A DNA stretch of 64,000 bases from Acidobacteriota bacterium (GCA_018269075.1 JAFDVJ010000005.1:62001-126000); one strand, 5' to 3'; numbered from the stretch's first letter, positions 26,121 to 35,443 are shown. Notes: generated by a model not told the origin, from the sequence alone. Numbers and translations: made by a program.

Positions 26121-26160
26121 GGCCCTGACGGGAAAAGAACATTCCTTTCCCGTCAGGGCC
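26121..26160 (-). terminator. Intrinsic terminator after etfA
   Basis: GGCCCTGACGGGAAA (26121-26135) pairs with TTTCCCGTCAGGGCC (26146-26160). About 25 nt downstream of the etfA stop. Confidence 0.9.
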
Positions 26161-26185
26161 GCCCCGTTTCAGCTTGGAGGTTAAA

Positions 26186-27160
26186 TCAGGCTTTGGCCTT
26201 TTTGATCTCTTCGACGAGCGTCGGGACCGCTTCGAACAGATCGCCGACGATGCCGTAATCGGCGATGTCGAAGATCGGCGCTTCGGCGTCCTTGTTGATG
26301 GCGACGATCGTCCCCGAATTCTTCATCCCGACGATATGCTGGATCGCGCCGGAAATGCCGAGCGCGATGTAGAGCTTCGGCGCGACGGTCTGGCCGCTCG
26401 ACCCGATCTGGCGGTCGATCGGCAGCCATTCGGCGTCGCAGATCGGCCGCGAAGCGGCGAGATCGGCGCCGAGCGCATCGGCCAGATTCTGCGCGACTGC
26501 GAGATTTTCCTGCGATTTGATGCCGCGGCCGACGGCGACGATGACTTCCGATTTGGTCAGATCGACCGACGCCTTGGCTTCCTGGAACGGTTCTTCGGGC
26601 TGCATCCGGATGTCGCCGACCGTCACATCGACCGTTTCGACCGAAGCGCCGCCTTTGGCCGCCGCGTCCGCCCGGAACGCGCCCGACTGAAACGTCACGA
26701 AATACGGCGCGTCGCCGCCGACCGTCACGTCGGCGTCGAGCTTGCCGAGAAAGATCCGGCGCGTGAACACGAGCTGGCCGCCCTCGGATTTATAGCGGAT
26801 GCAGTCGCCGACGACTTCCCTGCCGAGCCGAGCCGCCACTTTCGGAGCGAAATCGCGCACCTGATAGGTATGCGCCATCACGACGTACTGCGGGTTTTCC
26901 CGTTTGACGATGTCTTCCCACGCATCGGCGTAGCCGTCCGGCGTGTAGATGCCGAGCTTTTCGTTTTTCGCGACGATCACTTTTTCGAGATCGTATTCGG
27001 CGATCGTCGCGGCGAGCGAGCATTCCCCGCCGCACGGGATGACGGCCGAAACCTTCAGACCGAGATCTTTTCCGATGCTTTGAGCGGCGGCGACCGCTTC
27101 GAGCGAAGTCTTGTTCAGGACGCAGTTCGTATGTTCGATGAAAACTAAAATGTTGCTCAT
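26186..27160 (-). CDS. etfA: Electron transfer flavoprotein alpha subunit
   Basis: 324 aa, full length. FAD-binding C-terminal domain with [37 protein letters not shown] and [19 protein letters not shown]. With EtfB it passes electrons from acyl-CoA and other dehydrogenases to the quinone pool. Unusually it is not next to etfB: two FG-GAP genes, each followed by a hairpin, lie between. Confidence 0.97.
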   Translation of the reverse strand: MSNILVFIEHTNCVLNKTSLEAVAAAQSIGKDLGLKVSAVIPCGGECSLAATIAEYDLEKVIVAKNEKLGIYTPDGYADAWEDIVKRENPQYVVMAHTYQVRDFAPKVAARLGREVVGDCIRYKSEGGQLVFTRRIFLGKLDADVTVGGDAPYFVTFQSGAFRADAAAKGGASVETVDVTVGDIRMQPEEPFQEAKASVDLTKSEVIVAVGRGIKSQENLAVAQNLADALGADLAASRPICDAEWLPIDRQIGSSGQTVAPKLYIALGISGAIQHIVGMKNSGTIVAINKDAEAPIFDIADYGIVGDLFEAVPTLVEEIKKAKA

Positions 27161-27292
27161 AAGATTAAATATTCGCGGGGTCTGTCAAAGGTCAATTATG
27201 ACAAAAAGACCCGCATTTGACAAACTTCGCGGGCCGGTCCTTTTAACTGAAACTACTTGAAAACCGTTTAATTTAAGGGACGAGAGCAAAGC

Positions 27293-27328
27293 AAAGCGCC
27301 GGCCTGGATAACCGGCCGGCGCTTTTTC
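27293..27328 (-). terminator. Intrinsic terminator after the first FG-GAP gene
   Basis: AAAGCGCCGGCC / GGCCGGCGCTTT arms with a 9-nt loop, downstream of the gene ending at 27384. Confidence 0.88.
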
Positions 27329-27383
27329 GAACGGATTTATATACTGCCGTCAATAAACTTCGCTTAACGGCTCAATTCCCCGA

Positions 27384-28988
27384 TCAAAAGTGGTTGTAGT
27401 TAGCAACCGGATAATCGCCGTTCTGTCCGAACGGAACGGCGAACGTGCCGGCCGTCGAACCGAGCGCCCAGAATGCCGACGCGCCAGCCGACGCGCTCGG
27501 CCGCCAGATCGCAACGTCCGTCTTGCCGTCGCCGTCGTAATCGCCCTGCGCGAAGAAGTCCGTCGCCGACGCGCCGAACACGGCATACGGCGTTCCGCTG
27601 ATCGCGCCGGTCGAACTCGGTCTGACATACCAGTTGAAAGCGCCGGCTGAACCGCGCACGACCGCGAGGTCGGTCTTGCCGTCGCCGTCGTAGTCGCCCG
27701 GAACGATGTTGTCGGTCGGCGTGCCGAAGACGATCGAGTTGAAGCCGGCCGTCGTCTGGTTCATCCAGAAACGCGCCTGTCCGCCGCCGTTGTTGCGCTG
27801 GACGACGAAGTCGTTCTTGCCGTCGCCGTCGTAATCGCCCGGCGCCGGGAAGTCGCCGTTCTGGCCCCACGGCACGTAAGTGACCGCGCCGCCGGCCGTC
27901 GTCCGGTAAAACCAGGTGCTCGGATCGCCCGAATTCGCACCGGGGCGATAGACCGCGACGTCAGCCTTGCCGTCGCCGTTGTAATCGCCGACGACCTTCG
28001 GATTGTCGCCGTTCTGCCCGAAGTCCTCCGTTCGCAGGGTGTTCGTCTGGCTCTGCAGAATGTAGAAGAAAGCGTTGCCCGAGGGCTGACCGCTCGCAAT
28101 CGGCCGCCAGACGGCGATGTCGGTCTTCTGGTCGCCGTCGAAATCGGCCGGCACGAAGAAGTCGCTCGCGATGCCCCACGCCGAAGCGTAGGTCGTCGAG
28201 GTGCCGTTGAGATTGATGAACCACGTTTCCTGTCCGCTCGGGCCGCCGCCGGTGTTGCGGACGACCGCGAAGTCGGTCTTGCCGTTGCCGTCGAAATCGA
28301 CGACGTGCTGCGGGTGGGCGACCACCGCCGCCGGCGTGTAAACGAAGCTGTCGATGCCGATGATGTTCGAATTGGCGCCGTCCGGCCCGCCGTCCTCGAC
28401 GAAGTAACGGAAGGCAACGCGGCCCGCCGTCGGTCCCGAAAGACCCGAAATCGTGATGGTAAACTGCGTCCAGACAAGCGGATAGCTGGTTCCGTAGGTC
28501 GGGTTGATATCGAGCAGCAGCGTCGTGAAATCGCCGACGTCCGTGGCCGTCGTGCCGACGTTGGTGCTCGTCCCGTTCGTCGACAGCCGAACCTGCATCC
28601 GATCCGGGAAGGTCGTGCTCGGAGTTTTGGTATAAAAAGAAATGGTGTCGCCGTTGTTGAACGTGCGGCTCGGCGCGATCAGCCAGTTGCTGATCGTTCC
28701 GGCGCCGGTCGTGCTGTTGAAATTGACCAGAATGCAGGAGTTGGTCGTCCCGGCCTGCGCCGGCGGAATCGCCGTTCCGCTGCACTGCGACCAGACCGAC
28801 GCCCCGAGCGGACTGCTGTGATTGATCGCGAACCAGTCGGTCAGACCGGCCACGTTTTCAAACCCTTCGTTGATGGCCTGAGCGCGGACGATGCCGCCGC
28901 CGGCCACAAGAAATACCGAGATAACCGCGATTGAAAGAAGAATCTTCAGCCGGCTTAACCGATTTCCTTCAATTAAATATTGAGCCAT
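27384..28988 (-). CDS. Secreted 'choice-of-anchor'-like plus FG-GAP propeller protein
   Basis: 534 aa. Signal peptide at residues 13-36 (ending VRAQA). Residues about 38-225 form a beta-sandwich resembling choice-of-anchor J domains (INEGFENVAGLTDWFAINHS, SNWLIAPSRTFNNGDTISFYT, RVAFRYFVEDGG). FG-GAP-like blades follow with calcium loops such as DFDGNGKTDFAVVR, DYDGDGKNDFVVQR and DYDGDGKTDVAIWRPS. Surface or secreted; the ligand is unknown. It lies between etfB and etfA. Confidence 0.9.
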   Translation of the reverse strand: MAQYLIEGNRLSRLKILLSIAVISVFLVAGGGIVRAQAINEGFENVAGLTDWFAINHSSPLGASVWSQCSGTAIPPAQAGTTNSCILVNFNSTTGAGTISNWLIAPSRTFNNGDTISFYTKTPSTTFPDRMQVRLSTNGTSTNVGTTATDVGDFTTLLLDINPTYGTSYPLVWTQFTITISGLSGPTAGRVAFRYFVEDGGPDGANSNIIGIDSFVYTPAAVVAHPQHVVDFDGNGKTDFAVVRNTGGGPSGQETWFINLNGTSTTYASAWGIASDFFVPADFDGDQKTDIAVWRPIASGQPSGNAFFYILQSQTNTLRTEDFGQNGDNPKVVGDYNGDGKADVAVYRPGANSGDPSTWFYRTTAGGAVTYVPWGQNGDFPAPGDYDGDGKNDFVVQRNNGGGQARFWMNQTTAGFNSIVFGTPTDNIVPGDYDGDGKTDLAVVRGSAGAFNWYVRPSSTGAISGTPYAVFGASATDFFAQGDYDGDGKTDVAIWRPSASAGASAFWALGSTAGTFAVPFGQNGDYPVANYNHF

Positions 28989-29401
28989 ATAATTTTATTT
29001 CCTCCTCACAGAATTGAAAAAGCAGTGAAAATGAACGCCAATCGGTATCCATTTGTCGAGAAATTCGATCTTTTGGGAATTTAAAAAGCTCGAATCAGTA
29101 ATATTGATGAGCCAAGTATAGTTGATACCGGCTTTATTGAAAAGTCCTCGTGACCAGATGTACAAAATTAGTATCTATCGTGAGCCTCAAAACAATTTAG
29201 AAAAAAGCCCCGTCGTTCGTTGATCGCCCCGTTTTGCAATGCCCGATCGATGAAAAAATACGAAAGGAAAAAACCGGAGCGGTAATAACATCACCTCGAA
29301 CCGACAATCGCGCCGAACGGTCGTCGGGGAATGTCCCGACGACCGTTCGGCACCGACTTTTTTGTTCCGGCGGAAAAAGAAATTCAAGCCGCCGGGACGA
29401 T
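28989..29401. other. Gene-free stretch between two FG-GAP genes
   Basis: No gene supported. It holds the upstream region of the 27384 gene and a 17-bp perfect hairpin at 29312-29351 (core GAACGGTCGTCGGG). No repeat array is present here. Confidence 0.6.
29312..29351 (-). terminator. Perfect 17-bp hairpin downstream of the second FG-GAP gene
   Basis: GCCGAACGGTCGTCGGG pairs with CCCGACGACCGTTCGGC around a 6-nt loop. The T-run is on the plus side only, so terminator function for the minus-strand gene is less certain. Confidence 0.6.
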
Positions 29402-30433
29402 TTAATGAACGTTGAAATTTGCCGCCGGATAGTCGGCGTTTTGTCCGAAATTGAATTTCAGCGGACCGATCAGCGAGCCGGCCACCCAGAAAGCGCTCTG
29501 GCCGGCGGTCGTGCTCGGCCGCCAGATCGCGAGATCGGTTTTACCGTCGCCGTCATAATCTCCCGGGGTGATGAAATCGGTCGCCGAAAGACCGAAATCG
29601 ACGACTCTCAGAGCGCCGGTCGAGCTGTCCTGAATCCAGAAACGATAGCGGCCGCTTGAGTTTTTGACGATGCAGAGATCGGTTTTGCCGTCGCCGTCGT
29701 AATCGCCCGGGGCGATCCTATCGGTGACATTTCCGAAGCGCAGCGACCGGATGCCGGCCGTCGTCTGGAGCAGCCAGAAACGGGCCCAGATAAACTGGAT
29801 GTCGTCGTTGCTCTGCACCACGAAATCGTGCTTGCCGTCGCCGTCGTAATCGCCCGGGGCCGGAAAATCGCCGGCCTTGCCCCACGGCACGTAAGTGACG
29901 CTGCCGTTCGGATTGTTCAGCGATCCGCGGTAAAACCAGTAACTCTGCTCGCCGGAGCTCTGTCCGTTTCGATACACCGCGAGGTCGGCCCGGCCGTCGC
30001 CGTCGTAATCGCCGACGACCGTCGGATCGTCGCCCGTCTGCCCGAACGACTCGATCCGGATCGTGTTTCCCTGACTGTTCAGAACATAAAAAGCCGCGGC
30101 GGTCGGCGCGCCGCTGCGCCAGACAGCGTAGTCGGTCCGGCCGTCGCCGTCGTAATCGGCCGGCACGAAGGTATCGGTCGTAAGCCCCCATTCCGCCGCC
30201 TGGAACGGGCCGCCGTTGTTCTGAACATACCACGTAATCTGGCCGTTCGGACCGCCGCCCGTGTTGCGGACGACCGCGAAATCCGTTTTCCCGTCGCCGT
30301 TGAAGTCGACGACGGACGCCGGCGTACCGCCGGTCCGTTCGATGGCGCGGGCGGTCAGTGCCGGAACGAGCGCCAGACCGGCCATCAACACCCAATTCAA
30401 GACTTTTCCGCTGATAGTATTCTGATGTTTCAT
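29402..30433 (-). CDS. Secreted FG-GAP propeller protein, short form
   Basis: 343 aa from ATG 30433 with GGAGAAACTCT upstream; the longer open frame upstream is non-coding. Signal peptide MKHQNTISGKVLNWVLMAGL...ALTARA, then directly propeller blades (DFNGDGKTDFAVVRNTGGG, DYDGDGRTDYAVWRSG, DYDGDGKTDLAIWRPS). It is closely similar along its length to the propeller half of the 27384 protein, so the two look like a tandem duplication differing by the N-terminal sandwich domain. Confidence 0.9.
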   Translation of the reverse strand: MKHQNTISGKVLNWVLMAGLALVPALTARAIERTGGTPASVVDFNGDGKTDFAVVRNTGGGPNGQITWYVQNNGGPFQAAEWGLTTDTFVPADYDGDGRTDYAVWRSGAPTAAAFYVLNSQGNTIRIESFGQTGDDPTVVGDYDGDGRADLAVYRNGQSSGEQSYWFYRGSLNNPNGSVTYVPWGKAGDFPAPGDYDGDGKHDFVVQSNDDIQFIWARFWLLQTTAGIRSLRFGNVTDRIAPGDYDGDGKTDLCIVKNSSGRYRFWIQDSSTGALRVVDFGLSATDFITPGDYDGDGKTDLAIWRPSTTAGQSAFWVAGSLIGPLKFNFGQNADYPAANFNVH

Positions 30434-30554
30434 AGAGTTTCTCCTGATAAAATCTGCCTTATCCCGTTTTGAATAAAAAATCGGGCGATGGGATTTTCTG
30501 CTCTTTCCCATCAATTGATGTGACGAAGCAAGTTGTCCGAATTTCGAGCAATTT

Positions 30555-30583
30555 GAAATCCGAAATCCGAAATCCGAAATCGG
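30555..30583. repeat. Direct heptamer array (CGAAATC)
   Basis: Four CGAAATC-type units. Reads GATTTCG in the minus (transcribed) direction. No second arm. Confidence 0.8.
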
Positions 30584-30691
30584 TATTACTGAAATATGCG
30601 GAAAAACAGGGGAAACTCCGCCAAAATTTTTTCTGGCCTGAATGATCGTCGGATGGAAACGGCCGGAAAACCTCTCGTCGGGCGCAAAAGT

Positions 30692-30721
30692 AAAAAGCAC
30701 ACGACGGACCGTGTGCTTTTT
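30692..30721 (-). terminator. Intrinsic terminator after etfB
   Basis: AAAAAGCACAC / GTGTGCTTTTT arms, about 27 nt past the etfB stop. Shows that etfB is a separate transcription unit from etfA. Confidence 0.88.
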
Positions 30722-30747
30722 CGGGCTGAATTTGACGCGGCGTCCTT

Positions 30748-31524
30748 TTACAGGACGCGGACTTCGTTTTTCAGTTTTTCGACCAGCTCGACCGCGCCGC
30801 GTTTGGCGTCGCCGCCGCCGAGCATCTGGGTCTGCTTCAACTTGAGCGGCAGATAAACCTTTTCGATCTTCTGCGCGCCGTCGAAGCCGTCGGCCGCCGC
30901 CGCGACGTCCCGGATCTCCTTCTTCTTCGCCGCCATAATGCCTTTGAGGCTCGCGTAGCGGATCTGCGAGATGCCGGATTGGATCGTCAGCAGCGCCGGC
31001 AGTTTGTAGCTGAACCATTGATACCAGCCGCTTTCGAGCTCGCGTTTGACCCGCAGCGAATCACCGAGGCTCGCGCGGTCGACCTCGATGACGATCGTCG
31101 CGTGCGGAATCCCGAGCAGCTCGGCGAGGATCACGCCGGTCTGGCCGTAGCTCGCGTCGTCCGACTGGAGGCCGGTGAAGACGAGGTCGGCGTTCTCGTC
31201 GCGGATCGCGCCGGCGATCGCGCTCGCGATCCGGTACGGCGACATCTGGTTGACGTTGTCCGCGACGACGTGAATCGCGCGGTCGGCGCCGCGGGCGAGC
31301 GCGTCCTTCAAAACCGTCTTGGCGCTCTGCGCGCCGAGCGTGCAGACGACGACCTCGCCCTCGCCCTTCGCCTCCTTCAGCCGGAGCGCTTCCTCGAGCG
31401 CGTAGCCGTCCGATTCGTTGGTCTGCTGCGAAATATTCGATTCGTCGATCCATTTCTCGTCGCCCGAAACGCGCAGGACGGCGTCCTTATTGGCGACCTG
31501 TTTCATTAAAACGATGATTTTCAT
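30748..31524 (-). CDS. etfB: Electron transfer flavoprotein beta subunit
   Basis: 258 aa. MKIIVLMKQV start, the SDGYALEEALRLKE region, LVFTGLQSDDASYGQTGVILAELLGIPHA, and LPALLTIQSGISQIRYASLKGIMAAKKKEI, all typical of bacterial EtfB with its AMP site. Partner of EtfA encoded 3.6 kb downstream. It has its own terminator. Confidence 0.97.
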   Translation of the reverse strand: MKIIVLMKQVANKDAVLRVSGDEKWIDESNISQQTNESDGYALEEALRLKEAKGEGEVVVCTLGAQSAKTVLKDALARGADRAIHVVADNVNQMSPYRIASAIAGAIRDENADLVFTGLQSDDASYGQTGVILAELLGIPHATIVIEVDRASLGDSLRVKRELESGWYQWFSYKLPALLTIQSGISQIRYASLKGIMAAKKKEIRDVAAAADGFDGAQKIEKVYLPLKLKQTQMLGGGDAKRGAVELVEKLKNEVRVL

Positions 31525-31619
31525 AATGTTAAATTAAAAAAGAATGAAGTTATTCCTGATTGTAAATCGTTTTCCGGAAAATTTCCAACGCCAATGAATG
31601 GGCGCTCATTCACCGCCGA

Positions 31620-31656
31620 AAAAGAAAGCGTTCCGGTCGCCGGAACGCTTTCTTTT
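31620..31656 (-). terminator. Intrinsic terminator after fabF
   Basis: AAAAGAAAGCGTTCCGG pairs with CCGGAACGCTTTCTTTT; it starts 4 nt after the fabF stop codon and ends the fatty-acid gene cluster. Confidence 0.92.
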
Positions 31657-31659
31657 CGT

Positions 31660-32901
31660 TTAAGAATCGTAACGCTTGAAGATCAGACAGGCGTTCGTCC
31701 CGCCGAACCCGAAGCTGTTCGAGAGAACGTATTCGACCTCGGCGTGACGCGGCTCGTTCGGGACGTAGTCGAGATCGCAGTCCGGATCGGGATGCTCGTA
31801 ATTGATCGTCGGCAGCAGCAGATTGTCCCGCAGCGTGAGCACCGAAAAGACGGCTTCGATGCCGCCCGCCGCGCCGAGCGCGTGACCGGTCATCGATTTC
31901 GTCGAGCTGACCGCGAGTTTATAAGCGTGCTCGCCGAAAACCTGTTTGATCGCGAGCGTCTCGAACTTGTCGTTGTACGGCGTCGACGTGCCGTGGGCGT
32001 TGATGTAGCCGATCTGCTCCGGACCGATGCCGGCGTCCTTGATCGCCCGCCGCATCACGCGGATCGCGCCCGAACCGGTTTCGTCGGGCATCGTCACGTG
32101 AAAGGCGTCGCCGCTCATCCCGTAACCGACGATCTCGGCGTAAATCCGCGCGCCGCGCGCCTTGGCGTGCTCGAGCTCCTCGAGGATGAGGATGCCCGCG
32201 CCCTCGCCGATCACGAACCCGTCGCGCTCGGCGTCGAACGGCCGCGAGGCGTGTTTCGGATCGTCGTTGCGGGTCGAGAGCGCCCGCATCGAGGCAAAAC
32301 CCGCGACCGACATCGGCGTGATCGCGCTCTCGGCGCCGCCGCAGATCATCACGTTGGCGTCGCCGCGCTCGATCAGCCGGAAGCTGTCGCCGATCGCGTG
32401 CGCGCCGGCCGAGCAGGCCGTCGCCGTCGCCGAATTCGGGCCTTTCGCGCCGTGCCGGATCGAGACGTTGCCCGAGGCGAGATTGACGATCGCGGAGACG
32501 ATAAAGAACGGCGAAACCCTTCCCGGTCCGGAATTTAACAGCTTTTCGTGCTCGCGCTCGATCGCCCAGAAATCGCCGATGCCCGAGCTGATGTAGGTGC
32601 CGACCATCTCGGCGTCGGTCTCGGCGACCACGAGGCCGCTGTCTTTGACGGCTTCGTCCGAGGCGGCGATCGCGAAATGAGTGAACGCGCCCATCCGGCG
32701 CGCTTCTTTTCTTTCGAGGATGTCTTCGGCGTTGAAATTCTTGACCTCGCAGGCGAATTTGACGTCGAATTTTTCCGTATCGAATTTCTTGATGTAATCG
32801 GCTCCGCTCTCGCCGCGTTTGAGCGATTCCCAGGTCGACGCCACATCGTTGCCGTTCGGCGTCACCAGACCGATTCCTGTTACTACTACACGACGTTTCA
32901 T
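31660..32901 (-). CDS. fabF: 3-oxoacyl-ACP synthase II
   Basis: 413 aa. Elongates acyl-ACP with malonyl-ACP. Catalytic triad: Cys163 in TATACSAGAH, His in NAHGTSTPYND (near 303) and His in MTGHALGAAGG (near 340); the GFGGTNA loop is near the C-terminus. The last gene of the fab run; the start codon lies 9 nt after a TGGAGAG/CTCTCC hairpin array and has no Shine-Dalgarno sequence. Confidence 0.98.
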   Translation of the reverse strand: MKRRVVVTGIGLVTPNGNDVASTWESLKRGESGADYIKKFDTEKFDVKFACEVKNFNAEDILERKEARRMGAFTHFAIAASDEAVKDSGLVVAETDAEMVGTYISSGIGDFWAIEREHEKLLNSGPGRVSPFFIVSAIVNLASGNVSIRHGAKGPNSATATACSAGAHAIGDSFRLIERGDANVMICGGAESAITPMSVAGFASMRALSTRNDDPKHASRPFDAERDGFVIGEGAGILILEELEHAKARGARIYAEIVGYGMSGDAFHVTMPDETGSGAIRVMRRAIKDAGIGPEQIGYINAHGTSTPYNDKFETLAIKQVFGEHAYKLAVSSTKSMTGHALGAAGGIEAVFSVLTLRDNLLLPTINYEHPDPDCDLDYVPNEPRHAEVEYVLSNSFGFGGTNACLIFKRYDS

Positions 32902-32910
32902 ATAAATTAG

Positions 32911-32983
32911 TGGAGAGCGAAGAGTGGAGAGTGGAGAGCAAGAGTCATCGACTCGTCACTCTCCACTCTCCACTCTCCACTCG
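32911..32983. repeat. Inverted heptamer array between acpP and fabF
   Basis: TGGAGAG, CGAAGAG, TGGAGAG, TGGAGAG at 32911-32938 and ACTCGTC, ACTCTCC (three) at 32951-32983. Same unit as the tsf-pyrH array 20 kb away and, relative to transcription, in the same arm order. Confidence 0.93.
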
Positions 32984-32986
32984 GTT

Positions 32987-33226
32987 CTAAGCCTGTTTGT
33001 GCTGTTCGACGTAAGCGTAGGCGTCGCGGACGCTCTGGATTTTTTCGGCGTCTTCATCGGGGATTTCGATGTCGAATTCTTCCTCGAACCGCATCACGAG
33101 TTCGACCAAATCCAATGAATCGGCGCCCAAATCTTCGATGAACCGCGCATTCTCCGTAACTTCCGCTTCGTCGACGCCCAATTCGTCGACGATGATCTGT
33201 TTAATCTTATCCTGAACTTCTGACAT
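32987..33226 (-). CDS. acpP: Acyl carrier protein
   Basis: 79 aa acidic four-helix protein; Ser37 in [12 protein letters not shown] is the phosphopantetheine attachment site. GGAG precedes the ATG at 33226. Between fabD and fabF, with repeat arrays on both sides. fabG, which often precedes acpP, is absent here. Confidence 0.98.
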   Translation of the reverse strand: MSEVQDKIKQIIVDELGVDEAEVTENARFIEDLGADSLDLVELVMRFEEEFDIEIPDEDAEKIQSVRDAYAYVEQHKQA

Positions 33227-33252
33227 AATTTCTCCTCTTTGTTATATATTTT

Positions 33253-33410
33253 AAGTTTAGGAAGTTTGGGAAGTTTGGGAAGTTTTGGAAGTTTTGGAAA
33301 GCCGGATTTTTTTTATGTTCGGACCGATCGAATCGCTCGAATCCGCCCCAATTTCCTAAACTTCCTAAACTTCCCTAACTTCCCGAACTTCCTAAACTTT
33401 CAAAACTTTT
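33253..33410. repeat. Inverted 9-mer array between fabD and acpP, overlapping the fabD 3' end
   Basis: AAGTTTGGG-type units at 33253-33299 and CTTCCTAAA/CTTCCCGAA-type units at 33349-33410, complementary. The second block is translated as the end of FabD and supplies its stop codon. Confidence 0.92.
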
Positions 33411-34355
33411 TCTCAAACTATCCGTATTTTCGACGTTCAAACAGCGAACGTCGCGACTGATCTGGCGAACCAGACCCGATAAAACCTTGCCCGCCCCGAC
33501 CTCGACGAAAGTCTCGACGTCCTTGGCGAGCAGCGTCTCGATCGACTGCGCCCAGCGCACGGGACTCGAAACCTGTTCGATCAAAGCCGCCCGCGCCCGT
33601 TCGCCGCCGGCGTTCGCCTCGGCGGTGACGTTTTCGATGAGCGGGAACCGCAGATTCGCGAAATCGACCTTTTCGAGCACTTCGGCGAGCCGTTCCTGCG
33701 CCGGAAACATCAGGTCGCAGTGGAACGGCGCGGAGACGTTGAGCTTGATCGCCCGTTTCGCGCCGCGCTCTTTCAGCAAATCGATCGCCCGGTCGACCGC
33801 TTCGGCGTTGCCGGCAATGACGATCTGGGCGGGCGAATTGATGTTCGCCGGGCTGCAGACCTCGCCCTCGGCCGCGTCCGCGCAGGCGATCTCGACCGTT
33901 TCGAGCGGCAAACCGAGAATCGCGGCCATCGCGCCGACGCCGACCGGCACCGCCTCCTGCATAAAAGTCCCGCGCAGCCTCACGGTGCGAACCGCGTCGG
34001 CGAACGAAAGCGCGCCGGCGGCGACGAGCGCCGAATATTCGCCGAGACTGTGACCGGCGACGAAATCGGGCATCCGGAAACCTTCCGCTTTCATCGCGCG
34101 AAACGCGGCGACCGAAGTCGTCAGGATCGCCGGCTGCGTGTTGGCCGTCAGCGCGAGCTCCTCGCTCGTCCCGTCGAAACACATCCGTGAAAGCGAAAAG
34201 CCGAGCGCGTCGTCGGCCTCCTCGAAGACCTCGCGGGCGACCGCGAAATTTTCGAACAGGTCCCATCCCATCCCGACCGCCTGCGAGCCCTGGCCCGGAA
34301 AAATAAAGGCGACCCCGGACTTATGATCCTGAATTTCGGATTGCTCTGCCATCAA
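33375..34355 (-). CDS. fabD: Malonyl-CoA:ACP transacylase
   Basis: 326 aa. Loads malonyl units onto ACP. FPGQGSQ (19-25), catalytic Ser103 in GHSLGEYSA and His212 in SAPFHCDLM are present. The last ten residues (SFESLGSSGS) and the TAG stop are read from the 9-mer repeat array, so the natural end has been replaced or extended by the repeat. Tandem ATGs at the start; the second would shorten the protein by one residue. Confidence 0.97.
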   Translation of the reverse strand: MMAEQSEIQDHKSGVAFIFPGQGSQAVGMGWDLFENFAVAREVFEEADDALGFSLSRMCFDGTSEELALTANTQPAILTTSVAAFRAMKAEGFRMPDFVAGHSLGEYSALVAAGALSFADAVRTVRLRGTFMQEAVPVGVGAMAAILGLPLETVEIACADAAEGEVCSPANINSPAQIVIAGNAEAVDRAIDLLKERGAKRAIKLNVSAPFHCDLMFPAQERLAEVLEKVDFANLRFPLIENVTAEANAGGERARAALIEQVSSPVRWAQSIETLLAKDVETFVEVGAGKVLSGLVRQISRDVRCLNVENTDSLRKSFESLGSSGS

Positions 34356-34426
34356 ATTCTATCTTTATAAAAAATCTATACGGAAACAGGACTCCGGATT
34401 TAAAAAGCCGGTCTGCTCATCAGACC

Positions 34427-34457
34427 AATCCGAAATCCGAAATCCGAAATCTAAAAT
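34427..34457. repeat. Direct heptamer array between fabH and fabD
   Basis: ATCCGAA-type units; GATTTCG in the transcribed sense. The first degenerate unit (GATTTTAG) contains the fabH stop codon. Next to it GGTCTG/CAGACC and CGGATT/AATCCG (34394-34432) form a small nested hairpin. Confidence 0.85.
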
Positions 34458-35434
34458 CGAATCACCGTTCCGCCCCACGTCACGCCGCCGCCGAATGCCG
34501 TCAGCAGCACGAGGCTGCCTTCCCTGATCCGGCCCGATTCGAGACATTCGTCGAGCGCGATCGGAATCGAGGCCGACGAGGTGTTGCCGTGATAGGCGAT
34601 GTTCGAATAGACCTTTTCCTCCGGCACACCGAGCCTCGACGCGACCGCGTCGGTGATCCGCTGGTTGGCCTGATGCGGGATGACGACGTCGACGTCGTCG
34701 ACCGTATAGCCGGTCTTGTCGAGCATTTCCCGCGAAATTTCGGCCATCGAGCGGACCGCGACCTTGAAAAGCTCGTTGCCCTTCATCTTGAAGAAATGGT
34801 CGCGGTTGTCGATCGTTTCGTGCGTCGTGCCGAGCTTGGTGCCGCCGCCCGGCGCGTAGAGCTGTTCCTCATAACGGCCGTCGGAGCGGATCTTCGTCGC
34901 TAAGATTCCCTTGCCTTCCGCGACCGGCCCGAGCACGGCCGCGCCGGCGCCGTCGCCGAAGATCACGCAGGTCGTCCGGTCGGTGTAGTCGACGTATTTC
35001 GTCAAAACCTCGGCGCCGATCACGAGCGCGTAGCGGATCTGGCCGGTGCGGATCATCGATTCGACCATCGTGATGCCGTACAGAAAACCCGAACAGGCCG
35101 CAAAAACATCCATCCCGGCGGCGTTCGTCGCGCCGAGCTGGGCCTGAATCAGGGCTCCGGTCGAAGGCATTATCTGATCGGGTGTCGTCGTCGCGCAGAC
35201 GATGATGTCGATGTCCTCGGGTTTCAGGCCGGCCCGTTCGAGCGCGATCTTCGCGGCCCGCGTGCCGAACTGCGAAGTGTATTCGTTGGCGGCCGCCTTA
35301 TGACGCTGTTTGATGCCGGTGCGCGTAGTTATCCATTCATCGCTGGTTTCGACGATCTTTTCCAGATCGGCATTCGTCAGAATGCCCTCCGGATAAGCGT
35401 GCCCCATACCGATGATGCCTGCGTTATGTGTCAT
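34451..35434 (-). CDS. fabH: 3-oxoacyl-ACP synthase III
   Basis: 327 aa. Starts fatty-acid synthesis from acyl-CoA and malonyl-ACP. Catalytic Cys114 (AACSGF), His254 (IPHQANQRI) and Asn284 (YHGNTSSAS). The start at 35434 lies 9 nt after a TTGCGAT array with no Shine-Dalgarno sequence. plsX, usually between rpmF and fabH, is missing. Confidence 0.98.
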   Translation of the reverse strand: MTHNAGIIGMGHAYPEGILTNADLEKIVETSDEWITTRTGIKQRHKAAANEYTSQFGTRAAKIALERAGLKPEDIDIIVCATTTPDQIMPSTGALIQAQLGATNAAGMDVFAACSGFLYGITMVESMIRTGQIRYALVIGAEVLTKYVDYTDRTTCVIFGDGAGAAVLGPVAEGKGILATKIRSDGRYEEQLYAPGGGTKLGTTHETIDNRDHFFKMKGNELFKVAVRSMAEISREMLDKTGYTVDDVDVVIPHQANQRITDAVASRLGVPEEKVYSNIAYHGNTSSASIPIALDECLESGRIREGSLVLLTAFGGGVTWGGTVIRF

Positions 35435-35443
35435 TTAATTTAT

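Larger units (their letters stand above)
30434..30747. other. Gene-free stretch with heptamer array and terminator
   Basis: It contains the ATCCGAA-type array at 30555-30583 (GATTTCG in the sense of transcription) and the etfB terminator at 30692-30721. Otherwise it is the upstream region of the FG-GAP gene at 29402. Confidence 0.6.

Noticed and set aside
30434..31018. N-terminal extension of the 29402 FG-GAP gene
   Set aside because: Covers the etfB terminator and a repeat array; the signal peptide starts at 30433.
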